Shown in pieces: positions 1 through 10,662 of a stretch of 64,000 bases of DNA. The stretch covers positions 8,680,001 to 8,744,000 of the forward strand of contig JAYKYS010000010.1 in the NCBI GenBank assembly GCA_036924285.1. Reading direction: 5' to 3'. The notes beneath the pieces were generated by a model. The model searched no databases. It was not told the origin of the DNA and saw only the letters and a program-made list of their open reading frames with translations. Both the position numbers and the translations under genes were made by a program. This DNA comes from Asterella californica (Eukaryota; Streptophyta; Marchantiopsida; Marchantiales; Aytoniaceae). Within the stretch, counting starts at the first letter, position 1. Every line of letters starts with the position of its first letter.

Positions 1-3000
1 TCAATACCCCATTTCTCAAACGGCCGTAATACTGGAATTGATCTTAACGGAGGTGTTCTAGTAGACTTTAGAGCAAATGCTTGACATACGTCACAAGTTT
101 TGCAATAGTCTAAACACTCTTTGAAAATCCCTCTCCAGTGATAACCCGCATCCAAAATCTTGAAGGCTGTTATCTTACCAGCAAAGTGAGCTCCGCAAAC
201 AGTTCCGTCGTGAAACTCGTGCATTAGCTTGAATGCCTCATTCTGACCAACTGCTCTCCTTAGTAACCCATCTGCTCCTTGATGAAACAGAATTCCCTCC
301 ACCATAGTGTAAGGTTTGCATCTCTTGATCAACGCGTTACGTTCTCGGGTATGCATACCTTCTGGAAAAGAGCCATCTACAAGGAAACTCCAGATTTTCT
401 TGTACTCGTCCGGTATCTCCTCGATGCTTGTGATGGTCATCAGATGCTCGTTTGGAAATGAATCATCAAACGGTTCTTCTCCCTCATCATCATAAGCCCT
501 TGACAAAAGATCAGCATTCGCATGCTTCTTCCCTGGTCTATCTTCGATCACATAATCGTATTCTGTTAGAAGGATCTTCCAACGAGCAATACGACCTTTG
601 GCATTAGGCTTATTAAAGATATACTTTAAAGCCTTGTGATCTGTGACTATGGAAAATTTCCCTCCTAGCAAGTAGTGTCGAAATTTCTTCAATCCAAAGA
701 TCACCGCTAATCCTTCTCGTTCAGTCACGGAGTAATTCTTCTCCGCTGGAACCATCTGCCTACTAGCATAAGCTATAGGATGATCATGTCCATCTCCATC
801 TAGCTGACTTAATGTACATCCGATTGCTACATTGGAGGCATCCGTATACAGAATAAATGCTTTACTCCACTCAGGTTTAGCAAGTATAGGAGCTGTCACT
901 AATGCCTTTTTCAGCTCCTCAAATGCTTCCTTTGTCTTCTGATCATGCACTATCAAGTCAAAATCAACTCCCTTCTTCATGTACATAGTCAAAGCTATTG
1001 CTTTGTTTGAGAAGGAAAAGACAAACCTACGATAATATCCAACCATGCCAAGAAATTGCCTCAACTTTGTCAAGTTGATCGGAAATGGAAGATCCACAAT
1101 CTTCTTCACCTTCTCAGGATCTACCGCAATCTCATTCTTGGAAATGATGTGCCCTAACAGCAGATCTTCTTCGCAGCCAAAGATGCACTTCTCTGGATTT
1201 AGAGAAGCGTTGGCTTGCTCCAACCGCTGCAAAACTTTGATCACATGATCAAAGTGGTCCTCCTTTCGTCCGTACACACAAAAATCGTCAATGAAATCCC
1301 GAACAAACTTCCCTATGAATGGTTCAAACACCTTGTTCATGAACCTTTGAAACGTGGCCGGAGCATTACACAGTCCGAATGGCATCACCCGAAATGCAAA
1401 TGTTCCCCAAGGAGTAGTGAAAGTAGTCAACTGTTGGTACTCCTGTGCTATCTTGATCTGGTTATACCCACTATAACCATCACCAAAGCTGTACCACTCA
1501 TGACCAGCAACTTCCTCCAAAATCTCATCTATAAATGGTAGAGGATAATAATCCTTCTTGGTAACTGCATTCAGCTTCTTATAGTCTATGCATACTCGCA
1601 GCTTACCATTCTTCTTCTTGACAATCACAATGGGTGAAACCCATTCTGAGTTCTCCACCTCATAGATGAAACTCGCCTCCTTCAACTTGTCTATCTCCTC
1701 CTTGACCATCATTGCCGTTGTGGGATTGATCCTTCTCTGCTTCTGTCGAACTGGTCTTGCGTGCTCCTCCAATTCGATTCGATGAGTCTCGAGAGTCACC
1801 TCCTTCAAATCCTTGTAGCTGAAAGCAAACACATGGATATATTTTCGAAATATATCTAGGAATCTACTTTTCTCTTCTTGAGTGACATTGATACCAAACT
1901 TCAGGGTAGAGAGTCTTCTCACAATCTCTGCCTCACTCAACTCTTCTTTGTCAAGATCTTTCTCCACTGCTGGTCGAGGCAACAAGTCAATAACACTAAG
2001 CTGATGTAATGATTCATCTCGACCAAATCCTTCGTCTTCAGACGAGGATTCTTGATCGTAAGAATCTCCGGTATCTACTTCTGATACACTCTGATCATCC
2101 TCCGTATCAGATTCCCAATAGTCACTAGTGGGTCTATCAGAGTCAGAAGTCACAACTCCAACACCCGAGAGAGGAACTATCACTCTATGATCTCTAGGCC
2201 CAATCCGTAAGTATCCCTTGTGCCACCTATCCGTGGTACGCACAGCTCTCAACCAATGCCTACCTAGGAGCAAATCATAACTAGAGTCCTTTAACACTTG
2301 AAAGGACATCAATGTTTGAACTCTCATCACAGACACGACCACCTTCTCTAACACGCCAAGAGGTCTTACCCGTTGCTTGTTAGCCATCCCCACAACAATG
2401 CTAGCCGGGCGAGTTGGTTCCATCCCCAACTTCTTCATCAACCTCTCCGATATGGCTTTGACAGCCGATCCTCCATCCACCAATACGTCAGAGACGTAGT
2501 GACCATTCAACCGAACTTCAATCTTTGAAGCCCTAGTGCATACCTCTGAAGCATGCACATCCACCACACCAACTCCCACAGACTTTGATGTCTTGCTCTT
2601 GGGTTTCTTCTTCTTGCTTCTCTTAGAACTCAGTCCTCCTCTGAGTTCTCTTCGTAAGCTGGGATTAAGTGCGATCAGTTGTCCAACAGTGATGTTGGCT
2701 TTCTGAGCACCCACATCTTCAACCACATCATATCCCGCTTGGGAAGATGAAATGGTGAAATCCGCCATCCCTAGTTTCCTTCTTGGCTCCCTTGGTGTAC
2801 TCGAAATATTACTCGAACGAGTACTTCTACTTGCTGACTCCTCCATGAAAACCGGTTCATCAGAAAATCGAGTTCTTTTCCTTTCTTGAGCTAAAAGCTC
2901 CACCGGTGCATGAGAAGAGTTTGAACTCTCTCCTTTCTCGTAGATGGGATCTCGTACGACATCGATAGTAGCCACCCCCTTGTCTCGTCCTTGTGATGGA

Positions 3001-3065
3001 TTTCCTCCACCCACATTCATTCTGACAGCTTCGACACCTCTCGCTCCGTTGTTAGGACAATTTCG
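1..3065 (-). CDS. pol: gypsy pol polyprotein (protease, RT, RNase H, integrase zinc finger; 3' partial)
   Basis: The reading frame is open for about 1,020 codons and leaves the window in the integrase. Domains in order: the end of the gag zinc knuckle (RNCP just after the amber codon); retropepsin-like VDGGSAV near 2490-2464; RT with YKKLNAV and KKDYYPLPF near 1600-1530 and the catalytic FIDDF near 1298-1284; RNase H with the TDAS signature near 860-835 and DHKALKYIF near 640-600; a spacer ending in HANADLLSRAYD; and the H2C2 integrase zinc finger (CKTCDVCQ near 105-80). Frame phase was checked at the knuckle, the RT catalytic site and the zinc finger and is the same at all three. It shares the frame with gag, so it was probably a single Gag-Pol product acting in cytoplasmic virus-like particles. 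Confidence 0.93.
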
Positions 3066-3989
3066 CTAGAAATGAGAACCTCCACACGTCCAACAAGTGA
3101 TTCCTCCAAAGTTACCTTGGTTGCCTCCAAAGTTACCTTGATTTCCTCGGTTGGGATTGTTGTCGTAACCTCTTTGACCTCCTCCTCCACCTTTGTTCCT
3201 CCATTCTCGCAACTGCACCACGTTTATCTTGAGATCCGCAAGAGTATCGGTGATGCTCTTCAGCTCGGCATGAAAATCAGAGGTGGTAGTAGACATCGTT
3301 GTTGGGACAAACGGTCTTGGCACCACCGTTGGAGTAGGAGTTGACGTTGAAGCAATCACCAATTGTGATGGTGCAGGTGCGATCGTTGTGATTACACCAG
3401 GAGTCGGAGTTGACACCAGAGCAGCATGATGAGGTTGGATGATATCTCCTTCATCCAAACTCTCTTCCATGTTTGTCGCAATCTTGATGGCCTCCGCTTT
3501 GGTGGCTGGCTTCTCGTACCTCACTTGGGTTCGAATTGAAGGCCTCAACCCTCCCACCAAGTTCTTGGTCAACACTGCTCCAATCCCCGCCATCGTTAGC
3601 TCCACATTGTCTCCACTCTTCCGTAGGACCGTTCGAAACCGTTGCTCCAACTTATCCACCCTTTCGGCATATTGCCGAACTTTCTCGTCGTCTCGTTGCT
3701 TCAAATGAGTAAGCTCCACCATGAGCTTCTCATAACTCTCTTCTGGAAGAAATTCTTCGATGAGTGCATTACTCAACGTCTCCCATGTGTCCTCAACTGC
3801 ACCAGGTGTCTTGCTCTTCACTCGGTCTTCATACCACGTAAGAGCAAAATCTTCTAAAAACTCTGGCAGTAACAACACCCATTCTTCCTTCCTTCTCACG
3901 TTGTTTCCGATGCAACCCTTTTTGAAATCTCGTACAAATGGTTCTACATCTTCATTGTCCTTCCCATGAAACACTGGTAACTTCCCCAT
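3066..3989 (-). CDS. gag: gypsy Gag (capsid plus truncated zinc knuckle)
   Basis: ATG at 3989, 307 codons. The N-terminal half is a typical retrotransposon gag region (FHGKDNEDVEPFVRDFKK, then ALTWYED and the tail EKVRQYAERVDKLEQRF). A Pro/Thr/Ala-rich linker, a Gly/Asn-rich stretch with a duplicated GNFGG motif, and a CCHC zinc knuckle follow. The frame stops with TAG inside the knuckle: CWTCGGSH is followed by one residue, the amber codon, then RNCP in the same frame. The knuckle spacing (C-2-C-4-H-4-C) is perfect if the stop codon is read as one residue. So this is either a single nonsense mutation or a readthrough site; the rest of pol is open in the same frame. The role is to form the particle shell and package element RNA. 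Confidence 0.9.
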   Translation of the reverse strand: MGKLPVFHGKDNEDVEPFVRDFKKGCIGNNVRRKEEWVLLLPEFLEDFALTWYEDRVKSKTPGAVEDTWETLSNALIEEFLPEESYEKLMVELTHLKQRDDEKVRQYAERVDKLEQRFRTVLRKSGDNVELTMAGIGAVLTKNLVGGLRPSIRTQVRYEKPATKAEAIKIATNMEESLDEGDIIQPHHAALVSTPTPGVITTIAPAPSQLVIASTSTPTPTVVPRPFVPTTMSTTTSDFHAELKSITDTLADLKINVVQLREWRNKGGGGGQRGYDNNPNRGNQGNFGGNQGNFGGITCWTCGGSHF

Positions 3990-4198
3990 CTTGTAACTAC
4001 TCTTCTACACCAATTTTTGTGCAATAACTACTCGCTAAAAGAGCACGAACATCACCAATTCCATTCGCGAATAATCTACCATAGGTAAAATAAAAGGAAA
4101 CGGTTGTAACAACACCTCTTGTGCCATCTCTTCTCCCAAGGTAATCATGAGCCTGAGTCGCATCACCGCCTTCTCCACCATCCGAATGACGATCTCCA

Positions 4199-4675
4199 TC
4201 ACAACTCAGCCGAGTTCTCTTTTGAAGTCGACAACTTCTCCGTCTCAGCTCTTTGAGTCTCGTCCAACTTATCGACTACTGACGTAAGTAGGGCGGCCAC
4301 ATCGACGCACTTGTGTCCTCTGGATAGATCACCCACTCCACAACTTGGACAAGGATCTTCGCCTAGAAGATGAATTGGCGCTGGTGACGATGGACCCACT
4401 CGAAGACTTAAATCAGTAAACTCCAGCTTCCCTTTAGCTCTCTCGGTTCTGATTCTAGTTGGACAATTCACTACTTTGTGTCCCAACCCTGTACAGAAAT
4501 AACACCACAAGTCGGTTTCTACTCTTCTCCTCGGAGATTCTACTTGAGGTTTAGTACTAGGGTTTTCAAACTCGACGATAATCTCTCTCGAACTTTCTCC
4601 GACACTTACTATGACATCTAAACCTTGAGGAAGGTTTCTAAGTCTAACTTTCCAATCTTTTGAATTTCCACTCAT
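4199..4675 (-). CDS. accessory ORF upstream of gag with CCHC zinc knuckle
   Basis: Minus-strand ORF of 158 codons from the ATG at 4675 (a TTG lies 15 bases upstream in frame). It sits between the leader and gag in another frame. The middle carries a CCHC knuckle, CYFCTGLGHKVVNC, spaced like a nucleic-acid-binding knuckle. Further on is a second Cys/His cluster (CPSCGVG, then GHKC). The C-terminus (VVDKLDETQRAETEKL) looks helical and charged. The N-terminal part (WKVRLRNLPQGLDVIV) is not recognisable to me. Plant gypsy elements normally carry gag first, so this is an additional ORF. It could be a captured or duplicated nucleocapsid-like module. The function is unknown. Confidence 0.6.
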   Translation of the reverse strand: MSGNSKDWKVRLRNLPQGLDVIVSVGESSREIIVEFENPSTKPQVESPRRRVETDLWCYFCTGLGHKVVNCPTRIRTERAKGKLEFTDLSLRVGPSSPAPIHLLGEDPCPSCGVGDLSRGHKCVDVAALLTSVVDKLDETQRAETEKLSTSKENSAEL

Positions 4676-4813
4676 GTTGCACCTTCTCAACCATTAAGTG
4701 TACAAAATATCATAGAGGAAAATAATTCTACCTCACTTTCTTAACTCTTCCGAGCTTTATATTGGAAATCGTGTATTATACATGCTATACACGAAATAAA
4801 ATCTAATCTAAAA

Positions 4814-5131
4814 TTAACTATCGAAGATATGATCCTCCTCACCATCGTTTGTACTAATCACAACAGACATCTTGAACTCACTCTTGTAAGGATCCAACTC
4901 TACTTCACCAGGAGCATTCGTGGCCTCCACAGTGAATGATGCTTTAAACTCGGCTTTCTTCAAATCTGTGCCAATGGTCGCGGAAGCTTCTTCGTATAGG
5001 GTAAAGAGGGGACCCCAAGTGCTATAGATGCGTGTTCGTAACTCATCTATACTTAACTTGGGTTTCTCCGTCTCTGTTCGAACTCCTAAACGTCTCTTCT
5101 TCCACCTCGTCATTCGAACTGGATTCCCCAT
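4814..5131 (-). CDS. second accessory ORF in the gypsy 5' region
   Basis: Minus-strand ORF of 105 codons from the ATG at 5131; the open frame extends back to a TTG near 5257. It starts with a basic stretch (RMTRWKKRRLGVR). The C-terminal half is acidic and hydrophilic (DPYKSEFKMSVVI, ending GEEDHIFDS). I do not recognise a family. It lies in the same phase as the zinc-knuckle ORF at 4199-4675 but stops separate the two, so they could be pieces of one longer ancestral accessory protein. Codon-level comparison of other family copies would be needed to know whether it is translated. Confidence 0.4.
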   Translation of the reverse strand: MGNPVRMTRWKKRRLGVRTETEKPKLSIDELRTRIYSTWGPLFTLYEEASATIGTDLKKAEFKASFTVEATNAPGEVELDPYKSEFKMSVVISTNDGEEDHIFDS

Positions 5132-5269
5132 GAAGTATCTACAAGACCTCCTTGTATGCCGAAACGTATATCTCTTAGTTGGTAAGAGATCTCTCCAAGA
5201 TTTTTGTGGTCTCCAGTAGCTCAACCTCCAAGCTACTAAATCATGAAGTTTCAACAAAAACTTCCCTAA

Positions 5270-5790
5270 TCAGAAGAGATGGTGATGACTGTACAAATTT
5301 TCAGAGAACTGAAATTTGTATATTTTCACTTCCCTCATGGTTGTCAACCCCCTCCACTTTGAAAAATTCTTTCTCCCTCTTCAGACCTCATCTTCTCATG
5401 ATTTCTTTTGTCTTGGATAGCTTATCAGCCACTCTAAAACACTGGAAAGTTTCTCAGGAAAATAAAATTCACAGAAAATCTGACAATGACTGTAAATTTT
5501 TCCAAATAACAGAATTCCTCAACTCTCACGAATAGACCCCCTCAACTTTGAAAATTCATTGCTCCCTCTCTAGATCACCTTTTCTTATGATTTCTTTTGT
5601 CTTAGATAGGTTATCAGCCAATCTAAAACACTGGAAAGTTTCACAGGAAAATAAAATTCACAGAAAACTTGACAGTGACTGTACAAAATTTCCAGAGAGC
5701 AGAATTTCTAAACTCACAAATTTATCTCCTCTAATAACTTTTCTCTCCTTTCTCTACAACTCTTGTTGCACCCTCTTTCAACTCTCCTCA
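5270..5790 (-). repeat. imperfect tandem repeats (period about 189 bp) in the gypsy leader
   Basis: Two long copies and one partial copy of the same block lie in the untranslated leader. The phrase ATTTCTTTTGTCTT begins at about 5401 and again at 5590, each followed by matching text through TTATCAGCC, CACTGGAAAGTTTC and GACAnTGACTGTA. A shorter match lies near 5280-5330. The block falls between the primer-binding site and the accessory ORFs, so it is in the 5' untranslated RNA of the element. Confidence 0.75.
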
Positions 5791-5993
5791 AACACTTTCT
5801 AAGTGAACAAGATGTAAAGAATGACTTCGAACGCGTCATATATCACTACGGGATACACGAAAGGTTCTAACGTTGCTAACATCGCGTTAGCTCTCTCTCC
5901 TCCCAACGTTCTCTCCATGTGCTCTCTCATAATCTCCTTTTGTCGAATATAGAACTGAACTCTAAACATCGTTCAACGATCCCTTCAAGTGAG

Positions 5994-6011
5994 GTCCCGG
6001 CAACGGAACCA
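5994..6011 (-). other. primer-binding site of gypsy family A
   Basis: On the minus strand, four bases after the LTR end, the sequence reads TGGTTCCGTTGCCGGGA. The leading TGG pairs with the CCA end of a tRNA, and the rest resembles the GTTGCCGGG-type site common in plant gypsy elements. I cannot assign the exact primer tRNA. Confidence 0.75.
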
Positions 6012-6015
6012 AAAA

Positions 6016-6929
6016 TGTAAACCCTCCGCGGTCCTATCGATCAACTACCCCCCCGATCTCTCAACCTCCACGATCGTCATCCACGAATCTGCAACATGTC
6101 GGGCCTGTCTCTCACTCAGGGGTCACCTCTGATGGCTTTGATGGAAGCACACCATGAACTTGAAGGGAAAATGTTGAGTTCACTCATTCATACACCCACA
6201 AACTTATCAACTAAAAATCTCCTTAAACACCTTAACTAAAATCCTCCATTCTAACGACGTCTCTCAAGTTCTCACATGCTAAAAATATCCCACACTCTCT
6301 ATATTACTCAAGTTGTCATTACGACAATGTGAAAACAAGGATGAGGAGCTCTTCTCTACTCCTCTATTTATACATTCTAGGTTTTTACTTTGGTACCCTC
6401 CGGTAACTCAGCCGTAACTACTTTTACCGGGTTTTACTAAGATATTACTTAAGGTAAAAGCATTGATCACATGGGCTTTTTACCTTTTCACATGGGCTTA
6501 TTCCTTCAAAGTCAACAACTTCTAGAAGGATTCTGGAATATTCTCAAGGAATCTCTAATTTCCACCCCTCTCTACACTAGGACCCACTAAAAAGGAAACA
6601 TGTGGAATCTCTTCTTGTTTTTAATGCCCACAAAGTCCACAACTTTAATCCAACCACTAATATCAAGTCAAAAAGGAGATAAGGGATACTTTCCACCTCC
6701 TTTCTACCTTTTAGACAAGATGACAAGATAGTAGTGCTCACTCTTTAGCAAATATCTGAATTCTGCCAAAAGTATAACTAAGTTTAACCATAACTAACTT
6801 TTAGCTAGTCATGACTAACTTGATACCTCCTAAAAGTACTTTGGCAGCAAATAAACATTCTCAACACTTAGTTAGAACTAAACACCTTACTAATAGACAA
6901 ACTTCCTATGTGTAACATAGGTCGTTACA
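6016..6929 (-). repeat. 5' LTR of gypsy family A (914 bp)
   Basis: The LTR is bounded by the short inverted ends TGTAA and TTACA and lies next to the primer-binding site. On the minus strand it contains a TATA box near 6373-6364. Sequence of the older relative resumes immediately beyond 6929, which fixes that edge. Confidence 0.85.
6364..6373 (-). promoter_or_regulatory. TATA box in the gypsy LTR
   Basis: Minus strand GTATAAATAG, inside the LTR and upstream of gag in the transcribed direction. It is the only strong TATA consensus I see in the LTR, so it is the likely core promoter of the element. Confidence 0.6.
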
Positions 6930-7698
6930 GTTCTCAATCTGTAGAGCTGTTGGCTCAAGAGAGGAAGACGATGAGGATGCATTTTGACGAGGGAGAACTT
7001 GTCGTGATAGAAGAGTCTCCAAGTCAAAATACAAGAGTAGCAAATCTTCTTCAAAGATTAAAGAGCAATGGAAGAAACTGAGAAATACTGATTTCAACAA
7101 TTTCAATGGAGCAATCAAAACACAATGTGGTGGAAGACGTGGGCAAGCAACGAGCAAACATTACTGTGGGACAGTTGATTTCTCTGAATCCTTCTGTGAA
7201 GAAAGAACTTCGTAGAGGTCTAAGCTCTCGACGAGATCAAAAAAGAAGGTAAATCCTTCTACTGTCGGTGTGAGTGCTTTAGATGTCAATGAAAGAGAGG
7301 TGTGCAACAAGACATCAAAAGTAGAGGTTCGTATCAACGGGAGAGATGTCTCAGATGTTCTTGGTCGATGGAGGATCGGCAGTAAATGTCATCTCGGAAC
7401 GACTCATGAGGAAGTTGGATCTAATACCAACTCGTCCTTCTAGTATCACGGTTGGCATGGCTAACAGACAACGAGTTAGACCATTGGGAGTGCTGGAGAG
7501 AATTTGTATGTCAGTAATGGGAGTGCAAGTAAATATGACAGTTCATCTTGAAAGAGTCAAGTTATGAAATGTTACTCGCAAGACCTTGGCTTCGAGCAGT
7601 ACATGCAACAAATAACTGACACAAAGATTATCTACGCATTAGATCGAATCAAAGTTCCATTGCTCGGAGATCAAGTTGGGACGTCAAAATCAGATCGA
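6930..7698 (+). pseudogene. decayed gypsy family A copy: gag end and protease
   Basis: Plus-strand remnants match the intact element at 1-3065 in order. VELLAQER occurs at about 6945, ANITVGQLISLNPS near 7160-7200, and the protease VDGGSAVNVISERLM near 7365-7410. This is followed by TVGMANRQRVRPLGVLE and by traces of the region after the protease. Frameshifts and stops separate these pieces. The left boundary is the insertion point of the younger minus-strand element. The right boundary, near SKSDR at about 7698, is where the reading direction flips. Confidence 0.85.
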
Positions 7699-8636
7699 CC
7701 CCCTCACACCTAAAAATACATTTCTCCGGATTGAGAGATGCATTTGCTACATCTAAACATTCTAAGACCTTCACAAGGTGCTCAAAATGCTTCTCTTTAC
7801 TCCCGTAAACACAAAAGTCTATTTATAAAATCTCTCACAAACTTTCCTAAGGTTCGAGCACTTGAAACGTCGTAGGATCATTACACAAACCAAATGGCAT
7901 GACTCGAAATGCAAACGTACCCCACAGAGTAGTGAAAGTGATCATGTGTTGATGTTTCGGTGCAATTTGATCTGGTTATATCCGCTATAACCATCTCAAA
8001 AGTTGTGTCATTCGTTTCTCGCCACTTTTTCAAAGATCTCGTCGATGAAGATAAAGGATAATAATCTTTCTTTGTGACAACATTGAGCTTTTTGTAATCA
8101 ACACACACTCTCAATTTGTCATTTTTCTTCTGTACGATCATAATAGGTGAGACCCATTCAGAATGCTCCACCTCGTAAATGAACTCAGCAGTGTGTAGCT
8201 TCTCGATCTCTTCTTTCACCAGATCAGCAATTGGATGACTCACTCTTCATTGCTTTTGTCGCACCAGTTTGACCTCTTTCTCCAACTCGATATGGTGTTG
8301 CTCAAGAGTGACCTCCCTCAGATCCTTGTGACTAAATGCAAATACATGAATGTATTTACGAAAGATCTCTTCGAAACGACTCTTCTCCTCTTTAGTAACA
8401 TTCGATTCATAACGTAAGGTGACAATTCTTCTCTCCACCTCCTCAGGAGTCAACGGTTCTTTGTCTCGATCTCTTTGCACTTCCGGAGAAGAGAAAAGAT
8501 CCAATACATTCATACCCACATTTCGTTCTTCTCTCTCCTCCTCTGACGATGTATTTTCATATTTTGAATCTGAAGAATTGGTACCCACATCAGAAGTAAT
8601 ATCGACAACTTCTGACTCCTAATAGTCCGATGTGGG
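7699..8636 (-). pseudogene. decayed gypsy family A copy: inverted RT segment
   Basis: This stretch reads on the minus strand although its neighbours on both sides read plus. From 8636 downward it encodes the region after the protease (PTSDY, now followed by TAG). Then come the acidic linker (KYENTSSEEEREER), EEVERRIVTLRYE, KYIHVFAFSHKDLREVTLE, the RT start (LRVCVDYKKLNVVTKKDYYPL) and finally LNPEKCIF near 7720. In the intact relative these segments lie exactly between the two plus-strand parts, so this is an in-place inversion, not a second insertion. It carries several frameshifts. Confidence 0.85.
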
Positions 8637-10662
8637 TTACTCTTGGATCATATCATATCCAAGGACGGCATTGCAATGGATCTAGAGAAAGTGCAGAAGA
8701 TCTTAGAGCTCCTTTTTCCTAGTACTCTCACTAAGTTACTTCAGTTTTGAGGTATGATGAGGTATTGTCAAAGGTTTATACTCTCGTTCTCACATAAAGC
8801 ATATGCTTTGATTGTATATTTGAAGAAAGGTGTAGATTACGAGTTGATTTTAGGAGATGAAGAAGCTCTAGCCGCATTTGAGGAACTGAAGAAAGCTCTT
8901 ACTTCAGCTCCAATCTTGGTTAAGCTCGATTGGAATAAATAGTTTATTTTATATACGAATGCTTCAAATATAGCAATAGGATGTACTTTAAGTCAGTATG
9001 ATGTTGAAGATAGAGATCATCCTATTGCATATGCTAGTCAAAAAACGATCAAGGCAGAGAGAAATTATTATGTGACTGCGAGAGAAAGATTAACAGTGAT
9101 CTATGCTTTGAGAAAATTTCAACATTGTCTCATAGGAGGTAAGTTCAATGTCGTTATCGATCGTAAGGCATTGAAGTACATCTTCAATGAACCTATGGTC
9201 GAAGGACGATTAGCAAGGTGGAAGCTCTTATTGTCAGAGTATGACTATGAGATCTGCGCTCGATCAAAAAAGAAGCACGCAAATGTAGATTTGCTATCTA
9301 GAGCTTACGATGACGATGAAGAGGAGCCGGTGGATGACACCTTTCCTGGCAACGATTTGATGATCTTGATGAACAACTCTATTATCCCAATAGAATGTCA
9401 AGAAATTTAGGATTTTGTTACAGAAGGCATCTATCCAGACGAGATGCGGATCAGAGAGAAGAAGGCTTTGGTGAAATGAAGTCAACTTTACATGGTGGTG
9501 GAAGGTGTGTTATTCTGTGAAGGAGTTGTTGGAGTCTTGAGAAGAGCTGCGAGCAAGGAGGAGTCTCTACGATTCATGGAAGAATTTCATGACGGTCTAG
9601 TATGTGGAGGACCCTTCATATGCAAGTTGACAGCCCACAAGATACTTGACGTAAGATATCACTAGAGGGGGATGTTTAGAGATTGCTTGACATATTGTAA
9701 AACCTGTGATGTTTGTCAAGCTTTTGCTATCAAATCTAGTTTTCTACTCCTCTTAGGTCTATTCCAGTTCTTGGACCTTTCGAGAAATAAGGAATAGATT
9801 TTCTTGGGCCTTTGAATCGCATCCCTTGCAACAATAAGTATATTATTGTAACCACAAATTACTTTACAAAGTGGGTAGAAGCTAGACCTCTTGTAACTAT
9901 TGGAGAAGTTGAGGTGGGTAGATTTCTCTATGAACGGATCATTACTAGGTTTGGATGTCCCTTGGAGTTAGTTTCTGATAGGTGTCGAGAATTTGTGAGT
10001 GGTATGACTACTGCTATATGCACACACTTCTTCGTTTCTCAGAGGATTACTACTTCGTATAAACCTAGTTCATACGGTTTCGTAGAGATGACAAACTTTA
10101 TCTTGTGTTAAATGTTAGCAAACGATGCTGACATGGAAGGAGACAAACGTCTTCGTGCGGTTTTATGAGAGTATCGTACAACAATGAAGACGTCTACGAG
10201 ATATTTGTCTTTTAAGATGGTGTATGGGTTGGAATTCAGATTACCAATCCAGTTCGACTTAACCATCTTTCAGGCCTTGCAAGTGGATTGAAGAGAAAAG
10301 GTGGGCCAATAGCTGAGAAGGAGAGGAGAAAAACCTTGTTGGAGCTAGAGGAGAACAGAGATGATGCAGCTTAACGAACTGAGATGACTCAGATACAACA
10401 GAAGAAGAGCTATGATAAGCGTTTGGCGAAGAACAAAATGAAGTTACAACTATTTCAAAAGGGTGAGTGGGTGATGTTATGGGTTGCTATTAGACACAAG
10501 CGAGTTCAAAAAAAATTCTTACGTCGATATTTTAGACATTTCATCGTCTCCAAAGTGTAGAGTAAAGACACCTATGATCTTCAAGAAAGGAGTGGTACGT
10601 TCTTTGACCAAGTGAACCACAACAAGCTGAAGAAGTTTCATCAACATGATACTTCACTCTGA
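8637..10662 (+). pseudogene. decayed gypsy family A copy: RT end, RNase H, integrase
   Basis: The segment begins at LLDHIISKDG, exactly where the intact element continues after LNPEKCIF. RNase H is readable: FEELKKALTSAPIL near 8880, LYTNAS near 8955 and RKALKYIFNEP near 9160. Next come the linker LLSRAYDDDEEEP (9290), the zinc-finger region CDVCQAF (9700), the integrase core with ITRFGCPLELVSDR (9940-9980) and a C-terminal tail to about 10660. At least one Trp codon is now TAG (8941) and several other stops break the frame. The element is inactive. I could not recognise its 3' LTR. Confidence 0.85.

Larger units (their letters stand above)
1..6929 (-). mobile_element. Ty3/gypsy LTR retrotransposon, family A (5' LTR through pol, runs off the window)
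   Basis: Read on the minus strand the order is LTR (6929-6016), primer-binding site (6011-5994), a repeat-rich leader (about 5790-5270), two extra ORFs, gag, then protease, reverse transcriptase, RNase H and the start of integrase at the window edge. This is the gypsy order (RT before IN). The element is well preserved: apart from one amber codon in the zinc knuckle I see no stop in the gag-pol frame from 3989 to base 1. It interrupts an older plus-strand relative whose pol resumes at 6930, so it is the younger insertion. The 3' LTR and the second target-site copy lie outside the window. Confidence 0.93.

Noticed and set aside
3072..3969. Plus-strand ORFs opposite gag
   Set aside because: Shadows of the gag reading frame on the opposite strand, with no domains.
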